Source of the DNA: Ophioceras dolichostomum
Taxonomy: Eukaryota; Ascomycota; Sordariomycetes; Magnaporthales; Ophioceraceae
Assembly: GCA_003049485.1 (NCBI GenBank)
Contig: PYST01000059.1
Location: 1-64,000 of the forward strand
DNA: 64,000 nt
Direction of reading: 5' to 3'
Of this stretch, positions 11,078 through 23,075 are shown piece by piece; position 1 is the stretch's first letter; every line of letters starts with the position of its first letter. Made by a program: the position numbers and the translations under genes. The notes under the pieces were generated by a model. It was not told the DNA's origin, did no database searches, and saw only the letters and a program-made list of their open reading frames with translations.

Positions 11078-14000
11078 GGGGGGAACTCAGTCAGTCCCGC
11101 GGGCGGTGATGAAGACTTGGTGCCCGATGATGGTCAATTGCCGGGCAAGAAGTAACAGTGGTCGCCGTCCTCTCCCTCTGGTAATTAATAAGCCATAGCA
11201 CAAGCCGCTTGCTGCCGTGCTGTTTTTTCTCTGCCACCCGTGCCATCCATCCCTCCTTTTTTTGCACCATTCTCCAGTCGACCCCCCTTCTATATATTGC
11301 GTCACGACACAATAAAATACCATGCCCGTTCTTTTGCTATTTTCCGGGTCTTCAAAATCGGCTCTTTTGCTTTTTCTAGCCTGGTCGCCGTTGATGAAGC
11401 GCAGGCGCAAAAAGGGTCTGAGCTCTGTTTTTTTTTTTTTTTTTTATTGCTTGCTTTTGATCCATGCCCCTTTGGACAGAAAGATGGTGCGAAAGAGGAG
11501 AGGACAAGGGGGGCCATGTTGTCGGGAAGGCTTCACCCAATGTAGTAGGGGAAAATCTCTGGGCGCACTAGTTTTCGAAGGTCGGCTTTCGGCTCCCCGG
11601 CTGGTCTCAAGCTTGAATGAGACGTTCTTTTCTTTCTCCAAGTGGAGGGGTTTCGATATCCACAACAAACCGTCCCGCGCAACTGGTCAATTGGGCAAGG
11701 GAAGAGAGGGAGAGAGAGCGCGGGGAGAGAACATGGAGGTAAGAAAGGCATTGAGCAATCGGATGAGTTGCTGGCAACGAGCCGTCCAATATTAACGTCC
11801 ATTATCATCAGTTTGGGCACTGGTTGGCTGTTGCGTTCGTCCCCTGCTCATGCCATGCAAGTGATGATGTGATTCAGTGATTGATTACCACTGGCTCGTC
11901 GTTGCTGCACCACATCCAAACATGAGGAGGATGATGTCAGGCCCACCAATCCCGCGCAAATCGACTCCAACAATGTGAGGAGGACCAGAGAGCAGAGGCA
12001 AGAGAGGCAAGAGAGCACAGCACCAAGGCCGATCAATTCTCGAGAAGTGGAAGAGAGAAAATATGAGCCGAACTCTGGACGGGCAAACTTGTGACTTGTG
12101 GCCTTAGCGGGAGGGAGTGGGACAGACGCCATGATATAGCGCCTTGAGCCTACCTATTCTTGGTTGTCTGCTTTGCCCTTGTTCTTTCTGAGTCCCAATG
12201 CGCTGGGTGAGCTCGTCAATTCAAACTTCGATAGCCCTCGCGCCCTTGCACCTCGTCAAATTCGAGTCTAGCCACCTCTTGAGATCGAGTCGTTAGGTAT
12301 CATCATCCGAGAGACTGGACCCAAGTGGCTTTAGCTAGGTTGGCTAAGGCCGAAGAGAGGTCGAGAAGCTCCACCGCCCTTTTATGCTGACTTGCTGGCT
12401 GGTCCGCCCCGAGCAGTGGGGTAGCAAAACCCTGGTCGACATGATTGACCCAGTTGCCCTCTTTTGGTTCTGTCGGGAGAGAAAGCTTTCCGCCCTCCTC
12501 GCTTCCTCACGCCGCCCAGAGGCTGGTTGTTGTGGACGAGGACGCGTAGTACTTTTGGGAGAAAAATCTCTTATCCTTGTTGATGATGGATTTTAGGTCG
12601 CCGATCCGCACCTGATAGTGTTCCCATTCTGTCGGGGCTCCTTCCACTCCCCTCCAAGGAGGGAGTTGAGGGGTTCTGCACGAGAAGGGGCGGGATAGGG
12701 AGCAGCTGTCCTCCTTGCTGGAGCTGTGAGTGGTCGAGGATAGACAGGCAGCGTTGGGTCGAAGCTGCAAGGTAGGAATCCAAAATTCAACGGGCTTCCG
12801 CATCTGGCGAACTACGCAGAACACGCAGCTTTGGGGCCGAATAAGAATGCAAAGAAAGTTGGCCGCGGTCGGCCACAATCTGCGGCCACAACCTACGGCC
12901 ACAGGCACAACCAGGTGCAATCGATAGCAGCCGAGTGAGAACCAGAACCAGCCAGCACATGGAATCAATTGCTCTTGTTTCCTCTCGAGGGTTTGAGCAG
13001 GACGGGGACCCGCCAATAATTAGCAACCCTCTACCCTCCAGTTCAATCCCTGTTCATCACTGTGGTACTGTGGAGGCAAGCAGGCGGGCAGCCCTTGCTG
13101 TCTTCCCGGGACAGTTGGGTGACAGGTATCTCGGCTAGGCAATCACACACAGAACGGTACCTCCAATTTTACCCCTGTAATATACCAGGACCCCCCAGGA
13201 AAACCAGGCCAAGCAGCAGGCCTCGTCCACGGACCAATTCGCTGGTGGGATTCTGGTCCGTTCCCAGCCAGCACTGACTTCTTCCCTGGCAGTCCAGGTG
13301 CCCCAGCCAGGTCGAGGCTGCCAGCTTTTGTATTCCCTCCCTTGGACCTGGACTGACTGAGGGACTGAGGTGGACATCCTTCGCACGCACGCACTTGTTC
13401 TACAAGCTTACTCGGCCTACCGCAACGCTCCCCCGCCGCGTCGTTTTGGTGTTTTTGTTTTTCTTGCGAAAACGTTGGTGTGCACGAACATGCAGAGAGA
13501 GAAGACCTAGAAGAGTCCGTTCTCGATGAATATTGGCGTTCCCATGTCCCTCTCTGCCGTTGATACGTCAGCCCTTGTTACTCTTCAGTTTTCCTCTTAC
13601 GGACTAAAAAAATCCGCGTGTAATAGCGGGCTCCGACGGCGCTGCGCACCCAAAACGGCTTTTCCATTCTGAAATGCCCCCCTTCTCGAATGCCTAAGCT
13701 TCAAGTTGCTTTTGTCACGACGTACCTCCTCACATTGGGTTTTTGGGTCTCCGACGAGCTTCCTCGCACAAGAGGTTGCATGCGCGCACCAGCACCAGCA
13801 GTAGCAACAACAAAACGAAACGGCGTCCCGAAAAGCAAGAGCACACCAGAGTGCGCTCGCCCGTTCTTGCCCGCCCGTGCTGAGTCGTAGGAGCAACACG
13901 GCTCAGACCATCCTCGACGAATATACGAACACACGAAAAGAAAGCACCAGACCAGACCGTGCCAGCTTGTCGCCTGGCCAGCCGAAGGCAGCCACACTCA

Positions 14001-14165
14001 CTCGCACCCACGGGCCACTCACTCACTCACTCCATCTTGAGAGAAGAAGCAAACGGACTCGAATCGACGACTAATCCATTTCTTTCCTGCCACTCTCTCG
14101 TCACTTCGCGCCTCCGGACCTTCCTTCGCGAACAAATCCGCAACAAATTCACAACGAATCTGCAA
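11078..14165. other. Long non-coding region upstream of the RasGEF gene
   Basis: No convincing gene. It includes homopolymer and simple tracts (poly-T at about 11430-11445), a clustered GGCCACAA-like motif near 12860-12905, and a stretch near 13990-14150 that looks like promoter and leader for the large gene to the right. The open frames here are short and lack recognisable domains. Confidence 0.5.
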
Positions 14166-14245
14166 ATGCCGGGCCTCAAATGCGTCCCCATACAATAGCA
14201 TCATCTAACAACGCCAGGCATCTCAATGCCGCCGCCCCCGCCTGA
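14166..14245 (+). promoter_or_regulatory. Two upstream ORFs at the RasGEF start
   Basis: uORF1 (14166-14198) encodes ten residues and stops 27 nt before the first main ATG. uORF2 (14180-14245) starts out of frame, passes over the first main ATG at 14226 and stops just before the second in-frame ATG at 14250, which has the strong context GCCATGG. The arrangement is read directly from the sequence; translational control is inference. Confidence 0.45.
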
Positions 14246-17200
14246 AGCCATGGAGGCCACCTTTGACCTCCCGATCATGTCTCCTGCGGGCGGCCGGCCG
14301 GATACCGACCTGTTCCCTCGGCAAGCAGCCCCCGCGCCGTACAGGAGTCCCTTTCCGCCACGAGCCCCTGCCGCCGCCGACTCGAGATTTAAGAGGGGCC
14401 CGCCCCAGAGGCCAGGACGCGACGGCGAGAGGGTCGCGCCCGCTGTGGGAACCTCTGTTGGGAGACCGAAGACGCGCATGTCGCCGACGAACGCATTCCA
14501 AAGATCCTTGCTACCGGTCTCGGAAAGGAGGAGTCAGGAGGAGAACAAGCTAGACCTGCGAGCCCGGAGAGATGCCGAGCATGACAGGATCGACATCACG
14601 CCGGATGGCGGCTCCGCTGGGAGGGAAGGCAGGCAGTTCGCCGTCGCGAACGTGGGGAACAATGGTCGCATATACCTGAAGTATGTTTTTCTTTGGGATG
14701 GTTTTCTTAGGGGCTTCTAGTGCGGCTGGCTGGACGGAGCTGATCGGAAGTTTTGCTGTTTTGCTGTTTTGCTGTTTTGCTGTTTCGCTGGTTTGCTGAC
14801 ATTGATCAAGACCGACGGTACGACCGGCGCACCAGAGGTACCCCCAGCCGCCGTTTGTGTTTCCCATGACACCACCTGGGACAGCGACTGTGGATGCTTC
14901 GGCTTCCGCCGCGGCCACCGCCAAGGCTGCGGCTGTGGCTGCCACTCCAGAGAAGGCCAAGGACAGACGGATACCAGAGGACATTCTCACGCCCGACACG
15001 TCCCAACTGTTAGGGCAATGGACGCCGACCTACGCGCCGGCAACGCCAACAACTGCGAGGAAGCTGTACTATGATAGCAGATTCTCCTCCAAGCGTGGGC
15101 ATCGGCGCGCCGTCTCCGACTCGACCATCCCGGACACCAGCGCTCGGGAGTCGGAAGCAGGGGGGTTCAAGATCGTCATCACGCAGCCGGGGGAGGACCA
15201 GAGGCCAAGGACGGGGGAGGATGCGCCAGACACAGACCGGGCCCCTGTCCTCGACATTGCGATCCCGTCATGGAAGCTTGGCACCCCGCGCTTCACCCTG
15301 CTCGGCACCCCCATAATACGGGGCTCGTCCTTCGGTGCTCCCACCGAGGACCTGCTGTCGAGCGGTACCCCGTCGGTATTCAACAGGACCCCTCGTGTCC
15401 AGACACCTGGCCTTGAACCCGGGAAGTCGAAGAAGCCCGCCCCAATCAGCATTCCTCAAGTCACCCTCCACCAACTCGACATCACGACCCCACCAACCGC
15501 GTTTTCGCCCCATCTCCCTCCACCGATGCGGTCGACTTATCTCTCTACCCACCTGGTCATCCAGCCAAGCATGTTTGACGACTTGACGTTCAAGCCGGCG
15601 TGCGACGACCGCGCCCTCGTGCGATACTCCCCCGCAACGGGCGCCGTCACTGCTGCGACACCACCACGCCTCGTCGCGGAGATCACGTCTCCGAGCTTCC
15701 TCGACTACGAACTGTTGTCAGATTTCTTCCTTACCTTTCGCGCGTTCTTAGAGTCGATCGACCTTCTGAGGATGCTCATCGCCAGGTTGCGATGGGCCCT
15801 TGCGAGAAGCGACGAGATCGGCACAGTCGTCCGGGTGCGTACCTTTGTCGCATTGCGCCATTGGATCCTCAACTACTTTATGGACGACTTCGTGGTCGAC
15901 TACAACCTCCGCGTTGTGTTTTGCAACCTTTTGAACGACTTCGTCGACGAGCTCAGCAGCGAGGGCGTCGGGAGGAAGGTGCAGATCAAGATTCTGGCCG
16001 AGCTGAAGAAGTGCTGGCGCCGTGTTTGCGGGCAGTACTGGGACGGCCCCGAATTCGACGCGTCATTGGCACCAGAAATACCGATCGCGCCTGGCGGGAT
16101 CGCCGGGCATCGGAGCGGTAGTCTGGACCCAAGCTTCTGGGAAAAACAGGGAGATGAAGCGCAGACGCCGCACCTGGACGGCATCTTTGCGCAGCTTGGA
16201 GATCCTGCCGGCGTGGCTGGAGGGACGAGCTTCTATGCCGACGTGTCGAGAGCAGGCCACATCGACACAATCCTCAACGACGACAGGCCCGCGTCCCCAG
16301 AACCCGTAGGACGGCCGCCGCCGGCGGGCTTGAAGAGGACGCATGCTGCCTCGCCGCTTAGCGTTAGCAGCATCGACGTCATTTCGTGCTCGTTTCCGAG
16401 CAAGAACTTCCCACCGACTCAGCCCGGCACTGAGGTCCCTCTGGCTGCCCACCCGGTAGACCCGAGCTCTGTCTTCACCTACAACATGGATCCGATCGCG
16501 ACCACGCCACGTGCACTCACGGGCAAGCGCGTCCGTCCACAGCAGGCGCAACACAAGCGCAATGGCAGTCTCACCGACTCGTTGCGGGAGCACGCCACAG
16601 CGACGGAGAAGCTGATCTGGAAGAATACCGAGCTTCTCATGTCCCTCCCGTACGCTGGTAGTCTTGTCCGAGGTGCCATGTTCCCTCCTGGACAGGCCTT
16701 TGTTGAGGTGCAAGCCCCGAGCTCAGCAGGAGGGCCCAGTCGACAGACAACGGTGTTCCAGCCACACCCGCTCGAGTCGCAAAAGGAAAAGGGCTCGGCG
16801 TCGGCAATGTCGGGACAGGGCATGAGGAAGCTCCTGGGCAGCGTTCGGCGCGCTCTCAGCACGAGGGGCCAGGTGGTGTCGCCGACCCAAGGCAACTTTA
16901 TCAACATCTCGCCCCTCGGACCGCGCGGAGCCACTACCAACAGGCTGCCCGGGACGGCGATTGTGCCACAGGCCCGCCCTAGACAGAACGGCGTCCGACC
17001 TCCTATTCGCATTGACATCCTCGGCGCCGAGGTTGCTGAAGACTTCAAGAAGGCTATCCGCGAGGATGAAGCTGCGGAGGCTACGAGAAACGGCTACATG
17101 CTTCCAAATCTTGGGGAGGACGAGGACGGGGACGGGGACATTTCGGTTGGGGCGTACCCCCATTCCACCGGCCACCTGGACTCGTCCCTTCAAGTCCACC

Positions 17201-20166
17201 ATCCTGATGACTCGCTCCTTCGCCCGATCAGCGATGCAGCTATTACTACCGGCAGTAAATCCATTGTGATCGTTGACGACACTCTGCCGCTCGACTTCCC
17301 GGTCATGACGGGCGCTCTCCCGGCTGTGAACCTGTCCGTCGAGGCTTTTGCCGAGTCTCTACTGCCATCTGGCGCAGACCCGACACCACCCAATACACCT
17401 CCCGGGCTGGGCCTTGGCACTCCGCGACGGTCGTCATACGTGCTTCGCCAGCACATTCTACGGCACTCCCATCACTCTGAAGATAGCATGCCTCATTTCC
17501 CGCCAGCGCCTGCTCTGTCAGCTGTTGGCTCTTCGGATATCGCTGGTCGCCCATCCCAGGATACGACCCGACCATCCGTTGATGTAGTCCGCCCCTCGCT
17601 AGACTACACGTGGCAGTCGTCATCCCGCCCCCCTCTGAGTGGGGTGCGTGGTCACTTCCGGCAGCGGTCCAGCCGATCGTACCGCTCGATGCAGTCGTCG
17701 TATGGCCGAAGGCGGTACGCGTCCTTCACAAGTGGAATCGCGCCGCAGCCGACGGTCAGGAGCTTCGACGCGACGACCACATACTCTGAGGGGTCTGTCG
17801 ACGACGCCGGTAACGCAGCCGTGCCTCAACCGCTCCGCGTGCTTAGGAGGAGGCCCGGCGGTGATCTTCGCGCTGCGACGAACGTGGGCGACCTGGACCA
17901 CCACCCGCTGCGTAGGTCGCGGTCGGTGGGGTCGCTGACCACCTACTCCGACTCGATGCGCAGCTCGTACATCCGCAGCCCCGTCCAGGACTCCACCGGG
18001 TTCGTCGACGTGGTGTCGAGCGAGTACTCGCGCGAGAGGGCGGCCACCTTCTCGCTCGGGGCCATCGCCGAGCAGCACCCCAAGCAGCAGCAGCTGTCGT
18101 TGTTTAGTACGCATTCGTCCAAGCCGGTCATGCGTCCGTCGTTCGAGGCCGAGGCCCAGAAGCTGGCCCAGATCCCGGACGACGTGGACGACGACGGCGG
18201 CGTGGAGTCGGCGCTGCTGAAGCTGGAGGGCAAGTTCGAGAAGAAGACGCGCAAGCTTTCGATGGAGCCTACGGGCCCCGTGCAGCTGGACGTGTTGGAC
18301 GGCGTGGAGGTGGAGGGTGATGAAGGTCTGCTGCATCGTTCGGCGTCCAAGAGCGAGAAGAGAACACACCGCCATCAGCACATTGATGAGGGCACACACC
18401 TAGCTCAGATTCTTGGTCACGATGCCGCCGCCATCGACGCCATCGACGGTGTGGACCCCGATGCGGACCCCGATGCCGGCGTCGTGGAGCACGAAGGTCA
18501 CGAAGGTCACCGTTATGAGAGCCTCCTACAGCCGCCGCGGTCCACGCTAAATCCTGACGGTGAGGTGCTGTCCTTCCTTTCGGAGGGCTCAGGCGAGTCA
18601 TACTCGTCGATCCCTCTGCTGGACCGTGACCCCGATGACCCACCACCGAGGAGGCGCAAGAAGGCGACGACGAGAGAATGGACGGATCGGTCGGTCCTCC
18701 AAGATGAGGACGCCCCGACCCCCAATGCAGCCGAGACTCCGAGTCCTCGAGACTCGCAGCACCCGTCGTACGACTTCGTCAAAAAGACACCCAGCCTGGA
18801 GAAGATTCGTCCTGGAGACACCATGCCTGGAGATGCTCAGCCTGACGCCGCGAGCAACGACGAGCAATCGTTTCTGGATGACGATAGCGACGCGGGGTCT
18901 GACCTTTCGTCTGAGCTGTCGGTCGACATTCTCGGCGACGACCATGTTCACGAGGCCGGTAGTCCCTACGTTCCCAATCGCGAGAGGTCAGGCACCGTCG
19001 TCTCTCGGCTGCCTGCTCACCCTCTTGGTGACCCGATGGACGCAGACCCCGCTTTACGGCCACAACCCCTGAGAAGCCACCCGCCATCTCCGCCCATGAC
19101 TCTAGTTCAGGCTCTAGCTATGTCACCGGAGACCGCCAACATCCCCCGAATGCACGAGCACCAGATCTGGGGTGAGAAGCCACTCCCGCCAACGCCAGAA
19201 ACGACCCCCACGACGGCTGCCAATGGCCAGCATGGCGCCGGTGCGGTTGACGCGGCAGGCATGGGCCTCGAGTCTCCCCGGGATCCGACTGGGACACGGG
19301 AGGCGCTCCTCAACGCCCCGGCGCCTACGATGTCCGAGGACAGCGCGGCCGCCGCGGTGCCCAGCAAGTTCTCGGTGCACCTCCCGTTCATCCTCGCGTT
19401 CGACTCGGAGATCCTGGCGCAGCAGTTCACGCTGATCGAGAAGGACGCGCTCAACGAGATCGACTGGAAGGAGCTGATCGACATGCGGTGGAAGAACGCG
19501 GGACAGAACGGCAGCAACTCGCGGTCGTGGGTCGACTTCCTCCGCAACACGGATGCCCGCGGCGTCGAGGTCGTCATCGCGCGCTTCAACATCATGGTCA
19601 AGTGGTGCATCTCCGAGGTGGTCCTGACGCAGGACCTGGAGGAGCGGGCGCGGTGCGTCATCAAGTTCGTGCACATCGCCGCGCACTGCAGGCGCTACCG
19701 CAACTTCGCCACCATGTCGCAGGTCGCCATCGCGCTGACCTCGCCGGAGATCTCGAGGCTGGCCAAGACGTGGGCCATGGTGCCCCCTTCGGACATGGCA
19801 ACCGTCCGGGACCTCGAGGCGCTCGTGAGCCCGACTCGCAACTTCTACAACCTGCGCGCCGAGATGGAGGGGGGAGGGATAGCGAGCGCGGAGACGGGCT
19901 GCATACCGTTCGTGGGCATCTACACGCACGACCTGCTGTTCAACGCGCAACGGCCCTCGGAGATCGCCAGCTCGCCGACCACGGCTCCCTTGGTCAACTT
20001 CGAGAGGTGCAGGTGCGCGGCGGGCGTGATCAAGACGCTGCTGCGATTGCTCGAGGCGAGCACGCTGTACGCGTTCCAGCCGATCGAGGGCATCACGGAG
20101 AGGTGTCTCTGGATGGGCGCCCTGGGCGATGAGGAGATACGGCGGTTGTCGGAGCGGTTGGAGTGA
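14226..20166 (+). CDS. LTE1: Lte1-like Ras guanine nucleotide exchange factor
   Basis: Very large RasGEF protein, the filamentous-fungal counterpart of yeast Lte1, a GEF-like regulator of mitotic exit and polarity. Two exons: 14226-14680 and 14811-20166, 1936 residues. The junction reads GRIYLKPTVRPAHQRYPQPP. A RasGEF_N domain spans about residues 420-540 (SPSFLDYELLSDFFLTFRAF and the ALRHWILNYF region). A long disordered Ser/Pro/Asp-rich middle follows with many acidic and RR-S/T segments, likely phosphorylation targets. The catalytic CDC25-type RasGEF domain is at the C-terminus (about 1667-1936), with FDSEILAQQFTLIE, FNIMVKWCISEVVL and FVHIAAHCRRYRNF. The start is uncertain: 14226 or 14250. 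Catalytic activity on a particular GTPase cannot be inferred. Confidence 0.9.
14751..14798 (+). repeat. TTTTGCTG octamer tandem repeat in RasGEF intron
   Basis: Four perfect copies of TTTTGCTG (14751-14782) and two degenerate copies (to 14798) lie directly before the 3' splice site of the single intron at 14681-14810, so the repeat also forms the pyrimidine-rich tract. Confidence 0.85.
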
Positions 20167-21527
20167 TTCGCCTCTCTTTCATCTCTGTCTCCTCCCATTT
20201 CAGCACTTCGCCATAACCTCACATACGCACACACACTCTCTCTCTCCCTCTCTCTCTCCTTTCCTCCCTATCATACACACCTCGAAACCAAAACACAAAA
20301 CCAACACACCAAAACAAACTCATCTGCTGCTTTTGCAACTCAACCCGAAAAATACCCACGATAGACCGATCCCGTCCCGTCCTTATTACTTCCTCGTTTG
20401 GTTTTGTTTCGCAAGCGGCAAAATAACGAACAAACATGTTGCATTTTGTGACTGCTGCTACTTACTACTGCAACTACCACATACTACTACTACTACTCAT
20501 GTACAAACACCACGACGCAAGTACACACACATCGATACCCCTTCGGCATGCATACCATAGCATAGCATACCTACTTACATACCCTTTTACATACCCGGCC
20601 TCCTGGGGCATCTGCCTACCTCTAGGGGCCTCCCACATTCATATTCACAAGCCACGAGCCAAAGCACTTTTGTTAAAAGTAATCCGTCGCCGGCGCTGTT
20701 TTGTAGCCGATGCTGCCGTTCTTTCTCTTTCCCTATCTTCTTTCTTCTTGGAGGGCCATTTCTTGGATCTATCTATTCTTGGGGCCGACTTTTTTTTTTC
20801 TTTTTTGGAAGTTTTGGTAGATGTTGCTATCGCACATAACAACCTTCGCTGTACTTTGTTTTTCTTGTTTCTTTTCGATTCGTTGTGCTACATTACATGA
20901 CAAAATACCCCCTTTACATTACCACCTGGCTTCTCGACTACACACAGCGTGCAAGCCTGTTTTTTTTTTTCTTTTTTCAACACGTCTATTTCCTGATACC
21001 ACCACCATCTTCCACGTTTCCTTTTTTTCTTTCTCCCCCCTTTTTCTTCCTATGATGTTGATTGTTGCTATTGGGGTGGAGGAAACAGTAAGAAGGGGTG
21101 ATGATGAGACGACGTACAGAGAGGAGGAGGAAGGAATAGGAGTGAGAGAGGAGGACCACTTCTAAGGTCTGAAGTTGTTTTTAGCATTGCGCAGGATTGT
21201 CGTCTGGAGGGCACAAGCAGCAGGATTGGAGAAGGAACTGCAAATAGGATTGATGGGGGGAGAGAAGGTCGTGAGAAATATCGGAGCAGTCAGCTAACCT
21301 ATAATGGCAAAATGCAAAACAAATTTCAAAGTTAACTTGAAGATGGCCTGTCAGAGATGATGCTGTGAACCGGTCTGCTTGGATTTTGCCGTTGTTGCTG
21401 CTTATACGCTTTTTCTTGTCACTTTGAGGTATATAAATATGCTCCTAGTTGGTCGGTGACCTGCGTGATTGCACGACATCAACCGAGCAACGCTCTGTCT
21501 ATCTAACAGGAGTATGAAGATGGCGAG
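20167..21527. other. Convergent 3' region between RasGEF and CIR_N genes
   Basis: Both flanking genes end here. The sequence is rich in simple repeats: CT runs (20236-20258), CACA-rich tracts, a CTA triplet repeat near 20481-20498 and several poly-T runs. No coding exon is supported. Confidence 0.6.
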
Positions 21528-23075
21528 CTATCGAACCTCTTCCGACCGGCGGTGATGGCGATGGCGATGGCGATGAGGGCTACCGTGGCGTCGTCTCTCC
21601 CCATCATCTATCCCGCCGCGGCCTTCCGCCCTATCTCGATCCCTCCGAGGCGATCGACTCCTCCGCCTCTCACGGCTCCGATCCTTCCTGTGATGATAGT
21701 CGTCCCCACTCCTCTCCCTCCCCATTCTCCCATCATCGCGTTCCCGATACCGGGAGTGGTGGTGCCGGCTCCTCCGTTCATCCCCCTCCCCTTCACCTTG
21801 CAGCCGTCGTTCTGATCTCCCCTGCCCCGATGCTTCGTGACGGCCTACATCCGAACCCTCCTCCTTCCTGCAGTTATCATTATCACCTCCGTCACGGTTC
21901 TTCTTCTCCCTTCCCCCCTCCCCCTCACCGTCACCGTCACCCTCCTTTCGCCTATCTTTTTCTCCTCTCCGCCTATTCGACCTCCTCTCCCTCCTCCTCT
22001 CATCCCTCCTCCTCTCATCCCTCCTCCTCTCATCCCTCCTCATCTCCCTCAACATCCTCCCCCTCTCCTCCCCCTCCCTCGCCCTCTCCCTCGCCACCTC
22101 CCTCACGGCCCGAGCCCCGCTCTTCATGAACGCCAGCGGGTCGTCCGCCGCGATCCGCGCCGCGGCGCGCGCTTTTCGCCCGGGGTCTGAGCGGCCGAAT
22201 ACGTCCGTGCTGCTCGAGACCAGATCCGCGCTGCCGTTGTCGTCGTCGTCGTGACCCGCATACCACGGCGCGGACGCACCAGTCAGCGTCTGCACGGCTG
22301 CCTGGCCGTGGCCTGCCGCGTCGAGGAAGCGCAGGCCGCCGTTGGTGGGGTCGTGGTCGGCTGCTGCTTCCTCTGTTGCGTCGGCGGTGGCTGAGGAGTC
22401 GCGGGCGCCTCTGTCCCCGGGACGGCGTCGGACAGTGTTCTTCTCCGGGATTGGCACGGCTGCTGCTACTACTGCTGCTTGCGCGCTGCCGCCGAAAAGA
22501 TCGATGTTCCCTCTCGCGTCCACAATGGGTGCATCAGAAGCCCGCCTCGCGTCCCCAGCGTCCCCACTACTATCTAGCCGTCCCCTCGCCAGCGCAGCGG
22601 CCTCCGCCCGCTCCCTCGCGACCCTCATCTCGAAATCCGTGTCGTCCTCGCCGAAGCGCTTCCGCGACGGTCTGACGCCGGCATCTCTCCTGCTCCTCCC
22701 ACTCCCAGCGCCCGCCTTTTGGTCTTTCCCTCCTTCTCCTTCCTCTTCGTCCGACTCGAGCGGCGGCTCCGGCGGCGGCTCCTCGCCCCGCAGGATGGCC
22801 ATGCGCCGCGCGTCGTCGCTCGCCTGCATGCGCTGCTCCGCTGCTCGCTCTTCCGCCGCGGCGGCTGCCTCGTCGGCCTCGATGCGGGCGATGGTGGCGG
22901 GGTTGTAGATGTTCCATGATTTCTTGGAGAGGAGGTGGCTATGTACGTTTTGTGACGACGAAAGGTTAGGCAGCCGTAGGTACAGGTCCGGGGTCGAGGA
23001 GCTCGGAACTGGGAAGCGGTGGTTCAGAGACTGGTTGACGAGGGAGGTTTTTGGAGGACGGGCTTACAGAGGCAT
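21528..23075 (-). CDS. CIR_N-domain protein, LENG1-like, likely splicing-associated
   Basis: Two exons on the minus strand: an 8-nt first exon 23068-23075 (ATGCCTCT) and 21528-22938, joined over a 129-nt intron, giving 472 residues. The joined N-terminus reads MPLHLLSKKSWNIYNPATIA, matching the CIR_N domain (residues about 5-40) found in LENG1-like and several spliceosome-associated proteins. The rest is charged: an acidic segment at about 60-70 (LESDEEEGEGG), then an Arg/Asp/Glu/Ser-rich tail with RRDER repeats and RSRERRRSRSPRRDRDR, typical of nuclear RNA-processing proteins. Without the tiny exon the frame has no ATG before residue 40, so automated annotation probably starts it too late. 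The family is clear, the exact role is inferred. Confidence 0.82.
21991..22035 (-). repeat. 15-nt tandem repeat coding RRDER units
   Basis: Three perfect copies of a 15-nt unit (plus strand CTCCTCCTCTCATCC) inside the CIR_N gene, with a partial fourth copy to about 22045. It encodes repeated RRDER in the charged tail. Confidence 0.9.

Noticed and set aside
10066..11155. Open frames across the N run
   Set aside because: They consist of undetermined bases only.
17620..19950. Long minus-strand frames within the RasGEF gene
   Set aside because: Antisense shadows with biased composition; no recognisable protein features.
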